From the NCBI RefSeq assembly GCF_013391475.1, contig NZ_JACBAZ010000017.1, positions 1 through 32,801 on the forward strand: DNA of 32,801 nucleotides, given 5' to 3'. The position numbers and the translations under genes were made by a program. Below the pieces are notes generated by a model. The model was given only the letters and a program-made list of their open reading frames with translations, made no database searches and had not been told where the DNA came from. Source of the stretch: Oceaniferula marina. Its GTDB lineage: Bacteria > Verrucomicrobiota > Verrucomicrobiia > Verrucomicrobiales > Akkermansiaceae. Positions 9,715 through 18,389 of the stretch are shown piece by piece. The first letter of the stretch is position 1; each line of letters begins with the position of its first letter.

Positions 9715-10227
9715 ATGCGCTCCAGCCATCGCTACCTGATCGCAGCCCTCGCTCTCACCGTGGCCATGCTCTACCTGCTGCCACGCCTGGGCCAGACTCC
9801 CGATGCCGGGGGGGGGAATACGCAAGCTCGACCGGATAAGCAGACACCGCGGCCTCAATCTCCGACGAAAAATCAATCGATCACCGAGGTCTATGACCGG
9901 GAGCTCATTGACCAACTCCACAGTTCGGACGGAGATGCGTCTTCGAAAATCAACAGCCTACATAAACTCGTCCTCCAATACCAGCAACTCCTGGGGCAAG
10001 CTCCGGTCGGAGAAAACGAGGAAATCACCAAAGCTCTATCCGGGAAAAACGTAAAAGGCATTGCCCTCCTACCAGCAAAACACCCGTCGATCAACCGAGA
10101 GGGAGAGTTAATCGACCACTGGGGAACCCCCTATTTTTTCCACGCCATCAGCCGGACGGTCATGGAAATTCGCTCAGCAGGCCCCGACCGCAAACTCCAC
10201 ACCTCAGACGACCTGATTCTCCCCTGA
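9715..10227 (+). CDS. Membrane-anchored protein with T2SS GspG-like C terminus
   Basis: This 170-residue protein has an N-terminal signal anchor (YLIAALALTVAMLYLLP) and a low-complexity Pro/Gln/Thr-rich linker (about 28-52). A helical part comes next. The C terminus reads IDHWGTPYFFHAISRTVMEI and then RSAGPDRKLHTSDDLIL. The pattern D-WG-P-Y ... I-S-GPD ... -DD is that of the C-terminal domain of type II secretion major pseudopilins (GspG), where the acidic residues bind calcium. The pseudopilin N-terminal cleavage motif is absent, so this is not a classical GspG. It lies 17 bases after the DUF1501 gene and probably belongs to the same operon. Confidence 0.7.
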   Translation: MRSSHRYLIAALALTVAMLYLLPRLGQTPDAGGGNTQARPDKQTPRPQSPTKNQSITEVYDRELIDQLHSSDGDASSKINSLHKLVLQYQQLLGQAPVGENEEITKALSGKNVKGIALLPAKHPSINREGELIDHWGTPYFFHAISRTVMEIRSAGPDRKLHTSDDLILP

Positions 10228-10313
10228 TCTCAAATCGAAAATGGGACAGCACAAATCCCCCGGGATCACACATTTCCGCTTCCATTGTGATAAAATGCGC
10301 CTAGTTTCTCCGC

Positions 10314-11825
10314 ATGATTAAGCCCATTGGCCTGTTCGGCATTTCCCTCCTATCATTGTCCGCCCTTGCCCACCTACCCCTTTCGGCCCAAGAGGTCAAC
10401 CCACTGGCTCCCTTGCCCGCCGCTCCGGCCGCCAACCAGCAAGACCACCAAATCTACGGCTCCATCGTCAGAATCGAAGCCGCCACCCAGGTCCCCAACT
10501 ACCGTGAACCATGGAAAGCCGGCCGCTTCAGCGGAGGAATCGGCACCGGGTTCCTGATCGGCCCCAATCGTTTTTTAACCAACGCCCATGTAGTATCCAA
10601 CGCCCGCCGCCTGCTGATCACCAAACATGGATCCCCACGCAAGCACCCGGCACGCATCGTCCACATCGCCCACGACTGCGATCTCGCCCTGCTTGAGGTC
10701 GACGACCCCACTGCCTTTGTCGGACTCCAAACCTTGCAAATCGGAGCCGTGCCAAAACTTGAAAGCCAAGTGCGTGTCATCGGCTATCCCGTTGGAGGCA
10801 ACCGCATATCCGTCACTCGCGGCGTTGTTTCCCGGATCGATTTTAATGCCTACAGCCACACTCGATCCGATATGCACCTCGTCGTTCAGATCGATGCTGC
10901 GATCAACCCGGGCAACTCCGGAGGGCCAGTGCTGCAAAACGGCCACGTCGTCGGTGTCGCCTTTCAAGGACTGCGCTCTGCTGACAACACCGGCTACATG
11001 ATCCCGACACCTGTCATCCGCCGCTTCCTCAAAGACATCGAAGATGGTCAATATGACCACTATGTCGATCTCGGAATCAGCGAGTTCCCACTGTTCAACC
11101 CGGCAATGCGTAAAAAATTCGGGCTCAAACAAAATGACCCCGGGGTGCTGGTCGCCCGCGTCACTCCGGAAGGCCCATGTGACGGAGTGGTCAAAGACAA
11201 CGACATCCTCACCGCCATCAATGGCAACACCGTGGATGCCGCCGGCAACATCCTCATCGACGGTGAAAAGGTAAACATGAACGAAATCGTCGAGCGGAAA
11301 TTCTCAGGCGACACCATCAAACTCGACCTGATTCGGGAGGGCAAAGTCGTCCAGACCCAGGTGACGTTGAAACCCTTCCCCCAGGCTCGTATGTACTCGG
11401 TCCAATACGGAGTCAAACCGCGCTTTACCACCTTTGCGGGTCTGGTTCTGCAACCCCTCGACCGCAACCTCTACGCAGCCCACAGCTTCAGTAACACCCG
11501 CGTGCGTAGGCTTTTTGCCCATTACATTGATGAGGCCATCTTCAAAGAGCGCAAAGACATCGTCATCCTGACCCGCATCCTTGCCGATCCCGTCAACACC
11601 CACGTCAGCGGCCACACCGGCACCGCAGTGGAATCGATCAACGGAGAGAAAATCACCTCGCTCCAACAAGCACACGAACTGTTGCATCCTGAAACTCCCC
11701 CTGAGTTTTTTGTGATCAAATGCGAAGGGCTCGAGCGCCCCATCGTCATCCCTGGCGACAAAGCGGCCGAAGCCAGCCGACGCACCCAGTCCAATTACGG
11801 CATCAACACCAGCCACAAGCTCTAA
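10314..11825 (+). CDS. HtrA/DegP-like serine protease with PDZ domain
   Basis: This 503-residue periplasmic or envelope protease (family S1C) has a signal peptide ending LPLSAQE. The trypsin-like domain spans about 45-240 with a complete triad: His92 in LTNAHVV, Asp123 in DCDLALLEV and Ser202 in NPGNSGGPV. A PDZ domain (about 255-365) contains GVLVARVTPEGPCDGVVKDN. A further PDZ-like C-terminal domain follows, as in plant Deg2-type and Deg10-type proteases. The role is probably degradation or quality control of envelope proteins. It is followed after 39 bases by a related gene lacking the triad. A GATAAAAT box about 19 bases before the start could be a -10 element. Confidence 0.9.
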   Translation: MIKPIGLFGISLLSLSALAHLPLSAQEVNPLAPLPAAPAANQQDHQIYGSIVRIEAATQVPNYREPWKAGRFSGGIGTGFLIGPNRFLTNAHVVSNARRLLITKHGSPRKHPARIVHIAHDCDLALLEVDDPTAFVGLQTLQIGAVPKLESQVRVIGYPVGGNRISVTRGVVSRIDFNAYSHTRSDMHLVVQIDAAINPGNSGGPVLQNGHVVGVAFQGLRSADNTGYMIPTPVIRRFLKDIEDGQYDHYVDLGISEFPLFNPAMRKKFGLKQNDPGVLVARVTPEGPCDGVVKDNDILTAINGNTVDAAGNILIDGEKVNMNEIVERKFSGDTIKLDLIREGKVVQTQVTLKPFPQARMYSVQYGVKPRFTTFAGLVLQPLDRNLYAAHSFSNTRVRRLFAHYIDEAIFKERKDIVILTRILADPVNTHVSGHTGTAVESINGEKITSLQQAHELLHPETPPEFFVIKCEGLERPIVIPGDKAAEASRRTQSNYGINTSHKL

Positions 11826-11864
11826 TTATCTCTCCGAACTTTCACTCTTTTGCCCGTTCTTTCC

Positions 11865-13340
11865 ATGAAATTTTTACTCACTGCCCTCACCTGCCTGACC
11901 CTCACCGGATACCTATCCGCACAAGACAATACGGACTCAGCGGTATCCAAATCCGTCATCAGGGTCAATGCCACCATCCAATCCTGGAACCCCTCCCAGC
12001 CATGGGATAAATCGGCACCAGGTAAACGGCGGGCTCTCGGAGCCCTACTCAGTGGCAACCGCGTGCTCACCACCGCCGAAATGGCTGCGGACGCCTCCTA
12101 TATCGAACTGGAAAATGCCGACAGCACCCGGACACTTCCAGCCAAAGTCGTGGCCATTGACTACGAAACCAACCTTGCCCTACTCTCGCCCGACAACGGC
12201 GACACCGAAGGGTTTTTCCAAGGACTCAGCCCACTCAGTCTGGGGACGCCGGCGAAAATTGGCGATCAGGTCGACGTCTGGCAGTTGGAAGACAATGGCA
12301 TGCCACTGGTCACCCAAGCCACCATTCAGAGCGTGGATGTGGTCTCCAGTTTTGCCGAAGGGAACTTTTTTCTAACCTATGAAGCCAAAGGCTCGATGCA
12401 AAGTGCCTCCAGTAGCTTCACCCTGCCGGTTGTCCGTGACGGCAAACTTCTCGGCCTGCTTTCCAGCTACAATTCCAAAGACCAGATCATCGACATCATG
12501 ACCCCGGAGATCATTTCGGCCTTTCTCGCTGATGCTGAAGACGGGAAATACATCGGTGTTCCCTCGTTAGGAATCGGAGTAAGCAGCACGGTGGACCCGA
12601 ATTTCCGTAATTGGCTGAAATTGCCGGACGACGTTGGGGGCCTCTACGTCACCCGCATCAGGAATAAAAGTGCAGCCGAAGCTGCAGGCTTGAAAAAAGG
12701 AGACGTGCTGGTCGCCATTAACGAACATGCCATCGGCCGCCGCGGCTACTACAGCCACCCGAACTACGGCCGGGTTTTCTGGAGCCACCTCGTCCGCGGC
12801 AGCCACGCCGTGGGAGAAACCATCCAACTCACGGTCTTGCGTGAAGGGAAAGAAAAACAGCTCACCGCCACCCTGACCCGAGCCAGCAAACGTCTCGTAC
12901 CATCGCTCACCTACGATCAAGCACCTAAATTTCTCGTCAAGGGAGGTTTCATCTTTCAGGAACTATCCGCCACTTACCTGCGCGCCTTTGGCAAAGAATG
13001 GCAGAGCTCGGCACCTCTCAACCTCCTCGATGTGCTTTCGTCCCCCGAAGATTATGAAGAAGGACGCAATACGCTGGTCTTCCTGAGCGCCACCATCCCC
13101 ACCCCCGCAACAACCGGATACGAACGTATCAGCAACCAGATCATCGGCAAAATCAATGGCCAGCCGATCGCCGATATCGCCAGCCTGATCAAAGCCTTCC
13201 AACAACCGGGGAAAGACGGCCTCCATACCATTGAATTTGATGACGGCCATCCGAAAACCATCTATCTGGATGCTGCCACATCCGATACCATCGATGCCGA
13301 GCTCCTCAAACGTGGCATCCCCAGGCTCTCTCGACAGTAA
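11865..13340 (+). CDS. Catalytically inactive HtrA paralogue (pseudoprotease) with PDZ domain
   Basis: This 491-residue exported protein (signal peptide ending GYLSAQ) has the same layout as the HtrA-like protease before it. Shared landmarks include FLADAEDGKYIGVPSLGIGV against FLKDIEDGQYDHYVDLGISE. The catalytic positions are lost: LTNAHVV becomes LTTAEMA (Glu72 in place of His), DCDLALL becomes YETNLALL (Asn103 in place of Asp), and no GNSGG is present (SASSSFTLPV lies in that region). The PDZ domain is well kept (GGLYVTRIRNKSAAEAAGLK). I infer a regulatory or scaffolding partner of the active protease that arose by tandem duplication. The ATG at 11865 is preferred over a TTG at 11850. The stop codon abuts a repeat element. 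Confidence 0.85.
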   Translation: MKFLLTALTCLTLTGYLSAQDNTDSAVSKSVIRVNATIQSWNPSQPWDKSAPGKRRALGALLSGNRVLTTAEMAADASYIELENADSTRTLPAKVVAIDYETNLALLSPDNGDTEGFFQGLSPLSLGTPAKIGDQVDVWQLEDNGMPLVTQATIQSVDVVSSFAEGNFFLTYEAKGSMQSASSSFTLPVVRDGKLLGLLSSYNSKDQIIDIMTPEIISAFLADAEDGKYIGVPSLGIGVSSTVDPNFRNWLKLPDDVGGLYVTRIRNKSAAEAAGLKKGDVLVAINEHAIGRRGYYSHPNYGRVFWSHLVRGSHAVGETIQLTVLREGKEKQLTATLTRASKRLVPSLTYDQAPKFLVKGGFIFQELSATYLRAFGKEWQSSAPLNLLDVLSSPEDYEEGRNTLVFLSATIPTPATTGYERISNQIIGKINGQPIADIASLIKAFQQPGKDGLHTIEFDDGHPKTIYLDAATSDTIDAELLKRGIPRLSRQ

Positions 13341-13545
13341 TACCATTTGATCAGTTAAATTGGCTGAATGGCACTGAAGGTTTTCGATTTTAACTAGGCG
13401 CAAGGAAGGCGCATAGCGGGCTATGCAACCGACGCGCAACAACGGTAAAATCTAAAAGATTCAGTGCCCCCTTGCCGTTCAGCTTGCTGACTGACTCATC
13501 ATCTTAAACCCAAACCATTCTGCCAATTTAACTGGGAGAATGGTA
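13340..13545. repeat. Palindromic MITE-like element 1
   Basis: This 206-base element is bounded by imperfect terminal inverted repeats of about 32 bases. The left end starts ATACCATTTGATCAGTTAAA (13340). The right end (13514-13545), reverse-complemented, starts ATACCATTCTCCCAGTTAAA. Both continue TTGGC(T/A)GAATGG. An internal 48-base core at 13397-13444 contains the palindrome GCATAGCGGGCTATGC. A neighbouring element has the same architecture with a diverged sequence. No coding frame is supported. The left end coincides with the stop codon of the HtrA paralogue. Confidence 0.7.
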
Positions 13546-13756
13546 TCATACCAAGTAGCAAAACAGACGGGACGATTGCCGAGATGAATGAGTTCTTTGG
13601 CAAGGCGCGACGAAGGAATGGTGCGGGCACCATGACTAAGGAGAAACAAAGCCAAAGGAGTCATTCATCCGGAACTCTCATGGATCACGCAGTGCTCTTC
13701 CAAATACCTCAACAATGATCAATCGTCTCGTCTGTTTTACGGAGTGGTATCATACC
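13542..13756. repeat. Palindromic MITE-like element 2
   Basis: This 215-base element overlaps the end of element 1 by a few bases. Its terminal inverted repeats are about 37 bases: GGTATCATACCAAGTAGCAA at 13542, with the complement of 13756-13720 starting GGTATGATACCACTCCGTAA, both continuing AACAGACGRGACGATTG. The internal core at 13604-13651 holds the palindrome ATGGTGCGGGCACCAT. It aligns without gaps to the 48-base core of element 1 (about 28 of 48 positions by eye, including GGCGC, GAAGG and GCGGGC). The element ends 32 bases before the stop codon of the convergent CoA-transferase gene. Confidence 0.7.
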
Positions 13757-13788
13757 CATGTTGAGTTGGTATCAGCTCCGTCTGCTGG

Positions 13789-15717
13789 TCATTTTTTACT
13801 CTGGCTTGCTTTCTTATCGAGCAGCTTGACCAGCTGGTCCACACTCATTGTGTATTCATCGCTGTCCTCGCCGAAGTAGGCCTCACGCTCCGCTCCGTAC
13901 TTGAGGAAAAGCGCAGCCATCGGCTTGTTGCGTTTGAGCACGGAAGCCCAGAATGTTTTCAACCCACGCTTCTGCGCGACCATCGCCAACTCTCCCAACA
14001 AAAACTTGGACATCCCCAGACGTCGCACCTTTTCTCCCACCATGAATGCCACCTCGGCGGACTTGCCGGAAGGGTCCTGATAGAATCGGCCAATCGCCTC
14101 GATCTCCTGCCGTTGCCCTTTTTCCTCGAACAGGGCAAAGGCCAGATCCACAGACTGATCCACCGAGCTCAACTTGTAGGCTGCTTCATCACTCATCCGG
14201 TCTTTATGATGACCATATCGCATATTCACCGTCTCCTCCGTATGCGAATAGAAAAACTGCTGTAGCGAGCGGGTGTCACTCGGATGGAGGGGTCGGAAAG
14301 TAAACTCACGACCTTTGAAACTCACTTTTCGTGATTCAATCGCTTCCGTCCGTTCGGCCACGCCCTTTGGGGTGACATTATAAAACTTCGGTATCCACCC
14401 CCACTTGTGGGCGTCTCGCAACAATTTTTCCCGCTGGTCCGGGTGAGCCACCTCCACCATGTTCAGTACCCTCTCCCGGATACTTTTGCCCCGCAGGCGG
14501 GCAATCCCGTACTCCGTCACCACGTAGTGCACATCGCCACGGCCGGTATTCACGCCACTGCCCGGTTTGAAACCGGAAACAATTCTCGAGCTCTTGCCGT
14601 CGTCAGACATCGAGGTCAACACAATCAATGGCCGCCCCCCCTTACTGCGCGCAGCCCCCCGGATGAAATCCTGAGTGCTCCCCATCCCACCATAAAACCT
14701 GTGCCCACGCGAATCCCGAACCACCTGCCCGGTCAAATCCACCTCGTAGGCACCGTGAATCGCCACCATGTGGTCGTTCTTCCCAATCCGGGCCACATCA
14801 CCGACCCAATCGGAGGGCCGCATTTCAAACATCTCATTCTGATCCGCAAAATCATACAACTTCTGACTGCCGATGAAGTGAGAACAAACCACCTTACCCG
14901 CATGGTAACGTTTGCGAGAGTTATCCACGGCACCACACTCGATAAGCTCCCGCATCGGATCGGAAAACAAACCAGTGTGAATCCCCAGATGCCGATGGTT
15001 CTTTAAGGCCGCCAATACAATCTGGGGCGTATTCCCCAAGCCTGCCTGAATCGTCGAACCGTCCTCCACCAACTGGGCCGCATACTGGGCTGCAATCAAT
15101 TGGGCCTCTCTGGGTTTCGCCCAATCCACCGTCGGGAGATCTCGTGTTTCTTCAAGCGTATAGTGGATTCGACGCATGGGGATTCGGGCATCCCCGCCAG
15201 TTCTCGGCATGGCCGGGTTGATCTGGGCTACCACCGTGCGTGCAGCCTTCACTGCCGACTTCACCACATCCACACTCACCCCCAAGGACACATAACCATC
15301 AGCGTCAGGCGGACTGACTTGAATCAGAGCCACGTCCACTGGTAACAAATGCCCGCCAAACAACGACGGAACATCCGACAACGGGCAAGGCGTGTAATCA
15401 GCTCTGCCAGCGGCCACCGCCTTCTGAATCGACGGCGTTAAAAAAAACGTATTCGTCCGCAAGGTATCGTCATATCGTTTGGCGATCCATGGCATCTCAC
15501 CGATGGTATGAATATGGGTCAACTCCACATCGTGGAACGAGGACACCGAAGCCAACATCGATTCCACCAGTGCAAAAGGAACCGCAGCGCCGGAACCAAT
15601 GAACACCCGGCTGCCCGGTTTAACAATCGTTGTCCACGCCTCTGGTGTCAGTTGTTTCACACCTGCATACTGCCACAATTCAAGATCGGATGCAAAACAC
15701 GAATCACCAATCAGCAC
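13789..15717 (-). CDS. Acetyl-CoA hydrolase/transferase fused to GNAT acetyltransferase domain
   Basis: This 642-residue cytosolic protein has two parts. Residues about 15-450 are an acetyl-CoA hydrolase / 4-hydroxybutyrate CoA-transferase-like pair of domains. Landmarks are PGSRVFIGSGAAVPFALVES near 33-52, SPPDADGYVSLGVSVD, QAGLGNTPQIVLAALKNH, HTGLFSDPMRELIECGAVD and GVNTGRGDVHYVVTEYGIA. Residues about 470-620 are a GNAT N-acetyltransferase domain (FTFRPLHPSDTRSL, then VGEKVRRLGMSKFLLGELA for acetyl-CoA binding). The fused arrangement suggests acetate/acyl-CoA interconversion combined with acylation of a protein or small molecule. The start is GTG 15717 with an AAGGA sequence upstream. It is transcribed divergently from the Bat operon. 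Confidence 0.85.
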   Translation of the reverse strand: MLIGDSCFASDLELWQYAGVKQLTPEAWTTIVKPGSRVFIGSGAAVPFALVESMLASVSSFHDVELTHIHTIGEMPWIAKRYDDTLRTNTFFLTPSIQKAVAAGRADYTPCPLSDVPSLFGGHLLPVDVALIQVSPPDADGYVSLGVSVDVVKSAVKAARTVVAQINPAMPRTGGDARIPMRRIHYTLEETRDLPTVDWAKPREAQLIAAQYAAQLVEDGSTIQAGLGNTPQIVLAALKNHRHLGIHTGLFSDPMRELIECGAVDNSRKRYHAGKVVCSHFIGSQKLYDFADQNEMFEMRPSDWVGDVARIGKNDHMVAIHGAYEVDLTGQVVRDSRGHRFYGGMGSTQDFIRGAARSKGGRPLIVLTSMSDDGKSSRIVSGFKPGSGVNTGRGDVHYVVTEYGIARLRGKSIRERVLNMVEVAHPDQREKLLRDAHKWGWIPKFYNVTPKGVAERTEAIESRKVSFKGREFTFRPLHPSDTRSLQQFFYSHTEETVNMRYGHHKDRMSDEAAYKLSSVDQSVDLAFALFEEKGQRQEIEAIGRFYQDPSGKSAEVAFMVGEKVRRLGMSKFLLGELAMVAQKRGLKTFWASVLKRNKPMAALFLKYGAEREAYFGEDSDEYTMSVDQLVKLLDKKASQSKK

Positions 15718-15883
15718 GCATTCCTTGCTAGCCTGCGTCCAAATACTCCAGCCTGTGAAAAAACTCCCTCATTCCTCTTATATTTTTCCCTTCCACAACG
15801 TTTCACCTACCAGCCTCACCGATTGACAAAGCTCGATTCCAACAGCATTCTGCTTTCGTTCACTGCCGACTATCCACACTCTC

Positions 15884-16774
15884 ATGACTCCCGACTCCAT
15901 TGATGAAATCATGCGCCGCGTCCACCGGCTCGAAATCAAGGCTCGTCGGCTCGCCAGAGAGTCCTTCAGCGGGGAGTATCACTCGTCATTCAAAGGCAGT
16001 GGCCTGGACTTTGAAGACTACCGTGAGTATCAACACGGTGATGAAACCCGCTTCATCGATTGGAACGTCACCGCCAGAAAAGACCACCCCTACATCCGAA
16101 CCTTCAGAGAGGAGCGGGAACTCGCCATGATCCTCGCCGTGGACGTTTCCGCATCCACCCTCTACGGAAGCCAACAACTCAGCAAACGGGAACTCGCGGC
16201 CGAACTTGCGGCCGTGCTCGCCTTCAGCGCCAATATCAACGGAGACAAAACCGGGCTCCTGCTCTTCGCCGACGCCCCCCTACTCTACCTGCCTCCAGCG
16301 AAAGGAAGCCGCCACATCCTTCGGATGGTCCGCGAAATCTTGGCAGCCGATCCCGAATCCCCGGGAACCGACATCCCAAAGGCTTGCGATTTTCTCCTGC
16401 ACACCGTCAAACGCCGGGCCCTTGTTTTCCTCATCTCCGATTTCTTCTGCCACGACCTTCAGCGACCACTCGGGGCCCTGGCCAGTAAACATGATACCAT
16501 CGCCCTGCGAGTCACCGACCCCATGGAGCAACGCCTGCCCAAAGTAGGCAAAGTCACTCTGACCGACCCCGAAACCGGCTGGCAAACCACCGTCAACACC
16601 AACAACGCCAACGTGCGCATGGGCTTCGATAAACTCACCCGCAGACATCAGGAGGGCATCACCAACCTGTTCCGAAAAAAAGGCATCGACCACCTCCAAC
16701 TCAGCACCCACACCGACTACCTCCCCCAACTTCATCAACTGTTCAAAAACCGGACCCGCCGGCGCAACAGCTGA
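15884..16774 (+). CDS. DUF58 protein of the Bat operon
   Basis: This 296-residue protein belongs to the DUF58 family. The diagnostic region runs FKGSGLDFEDYREYQHGDE, then RFIDWNVTARKDHPYIRTF. A VWA-like MIDAS follows, DVSAST, in the stretch AMILAVDVSASTLYGS. DUF58 genes typically sit between moxR and batA in aerotolerance (bat) operons, where the MoxR AAA+ ATPase is thought to work with VWA proteins as chaperones. Here the gene is the first of the operon. The upstream neighbour is a divergent CoA-transferase gene, so moxR is not adjacent. The start is ATG 15884. Confidence 0.9.
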   Translation: MTPDSIDEIMRRVHRLEIKARRLARESFSGEYHSSFKGSGLDFEDYREYQHGDETRFIDWNVTARKDHPYIRTFREERELAMILAVDVSASTLYGSQQLSKRELAAELAAVLAFSANINGDKTGLLLFADAPLLYLPPAKGSRHILRMVREILAADPESPGTDIPKACDFLLHTVKRRALVFLISDFFCHDLQRPLGALASKHDTIALRVTDPMEQRLPKVGKVTLTDPETGWQTTVNTNNANVRMGFDKLTRRHQEGITNLFRKKGIDHLQLSTHTDYLPQLHQLFKNRTRRRNS

Positions 16775-16800
16775 CACCCTAACCACCAGCTCAAACTTTT

Positions 16801-17343
16801 TTGGCCGATTTCCACGACATCACCGAACCGAACGACTTCTTCCCGGAGACTGAAACTCCGTGGTGGCTCATCAGCCTCGTCATCCTTGCCTGCATCATCT
16901 TCACGGGCTTACTCATCCAGTTCATTCGTCAAAGAAAACAACACAAACTCAAAGCCACGATGCTGGATCGGGCCAGGGAACAACTGGCAAAGCTCAGAGA
17001 AGAGGCTCCAAACCTCCCGCCACACGGCGTGGCCCTTCACCTATCATTGATCCTACGCCGCTATCTGGCAGCAGCCTTTCACGACCCGGCACTCTTTGAA
17101 ACCAATGAGGAGTTCTCCCTGAGGGACTCCGCACTGGAACAAGTTCACCCGGATTCACGGGAACCGGTGACCCTCTATCTCCACGAGCTCTCCCAAATCA
17201 AATACATCCCCGAAAGTCAGGCGGATATCCCCAATCTCATCGATCAAGCCGACCAACTCATCGCCAGCATTGAAATCAACGTCGGCGACCCCGACGATAA
17301 ACAACGCCAGCAAAACAAACACCGTCACCGCTCAAATCTCTAA
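16801..17343 (+). CDS. DUF4381-like membrane protein of the Bat operon
   Basis: This 180-residue protein has one N-terminal transmembrane helix (WWLISLVILACIIFTGLLIQF, about 21-41), a basic region and a helical cytoplasmic domain. That domain includes LHLSLILRRYLAAAFHDPAL and TNEEFSLRD. Size, topology and position between the DUF58 and BatA genes fit the DUF4381 family often found in these operons. The start is probably TTG 16801, since no in-frame ATG exists nearby, and no clear ribosome binding site is seen. The C terminus is very hydrophilic (KQRQQNKHRHRSNL). Confidence 0.75.
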   Translation: MADFHDITEPNDFFPETETPWWLISLVILACIIFTGLLIQFIRQRKQHKLKATMLDRAREQLAKLREEAPNLPPHGVALHLSLILRRYLAAAFHDPALFETNEEFSLRDSALEQVHPDSREPVTLYLHELSQIKYIPESQADIPNLIDQADQLIASIEINVGDPDDKQRQQNKHRHRSNL

Positions 17344-17378
17344 GCGACACAAATAGCCAATCACCAAGCATCAACACC

Positions 17379-18362
17379 TTGCCTTTCACCTTCGCCAACC
17401 CGCTGTGGCTCATCGCCCTGCTCCTGCTGATCCCTCTGCTCTTCCTGAGTAGAAGGCCCGGGTCCACATCGTCCGTCACCTACTCTACACTCTCGATCCT
17501 CATCGGACTTGGGGAAAAACCCAAACGTTTCCCCGGCTCGATCTCCTTTGCCCTGATGCTGCTCTCTCTGGCCTGCGCCGTGATCGCACTGGCCCGCCCC
17601 CAATGGAAACAGGAATTCTCCGACCGCAAAGCCAGCGGTGTGGATATTGTTCTCGCCATCGATATTTCCTATTCCATGGAAATCATCGATTTCAGACTGA
17701 ACCGCCGCTCGGTCCAACGCATCGATGCCGCCAAGGCCACCGCTGAACAATTCATCCGCCAACGCCCGAATGACCGAATCGGGATCATCGCCTTCTCTGG
17801 CCGCCCCTACGTCACCAGCCCGATCACCCTCGAACACGACTGGCTCATCGGCCAACTCCGCGAACTCCAACCCGGACTGGTCAAAGAACAAGGGACCGCC
17901 GTCGGCTCCGCCATCGCCGCCGCAAGCACCCGCCTCCAGGAGCGCCCATCCAAAAGCAAGGTCGTCGTCCTCGTCACCGATGGCTCCAATAACTCCGGAC
18001 AACTCGCTCCACTCGAAGCCGCCAAACATGCGGCCACCCTCGGAGTCAAAATCTACACCATCGCCATCGGCACCGAAGAAGGCCGACTCTACAACGGCCG
18101 CCAAGCTTACCCCCAACAAGAATTCGATACCAAAACCTTGGAAGAAATCGCAAAAATCACCAAAGCGGAATACTACCGGGTGCGCGATACCGACAAACTG
18201 CGCGAAACCTTCAAAAGCATCGACCAACTTGAAAAAACCGACATCAAACAGCACAGTATGGTCACCACCACCGAACTCTTTCCCCTCTGGACCGCGGCAG
18301 CCTTACTCCTCGCCCTGAGTTCCCTGACCATCCAATCCCTCACCCCTCCACCCGCCCCCTGA
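17379..18362 (+). CDS. batA: BatA-like VWA-domain membrane protein
   Basis: This 327-residue protein has two N-terminal membrane helices (LWLIALLLLIPLLFLSRRP and FALMLLSLACAVIALARPQW), a VWA domain and a C-terminal helix (LWTAAALLLALSSLTIQSL). The metal-ion-dependent adhesion site is complete: DISYS within VLAIDISYSMEI, the Thr in GTAVGSAIAAA, and VTDGSNNSG. The family is involved in stress or aerotolerance and in MoxR-linked chaperone functions at the inner membrane, known by homology rather than shown here. The start is taken as TTG 17379. It precedes a second VWA gene by 27 bases. Confidence 0.88.
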   Translation: MPFTFANPLWLIALLLLIPLLFLSRRPGSTSSVTYSTLSILIGLGEKPKRFPGSISFALMLLSLACAVIALARPQWKQEFSDRKASGVDIVLAIDISYSMEIIDFRLNRRSVQRIDAAKATAEQFIRQRPNDRIGIIAFSGRPYVTSPITLEHDWLIGQLRELQPGLVKEQGTAVGSAIAAASTRLQERPSKSKVVVLVTDGSNNSGQLAPLEAAKHAATLGVKIYTIAIGTEEGRLYNGRQAYPQQEFDTKTLEEIAKITKAEYYRVRDTDKLRETFKSIDQLEKTDIKQHSMVTTTELFPLWTAAALLLALSSLTIQSLTPPPAP

Positions 18363-18389
18363 GACTAACATTTTTTTAATTCCTCATTT

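Noticed and set aside
17361-18254. Long minus-strand open frame of 297 codons opposite batA
   Set aside because: It is antisense to a well-supported VWA protein, its Gly/Asp/Glu/Phe-rich composition is typical of a shadow frame in high-GC coding DNA, and it matches no family.
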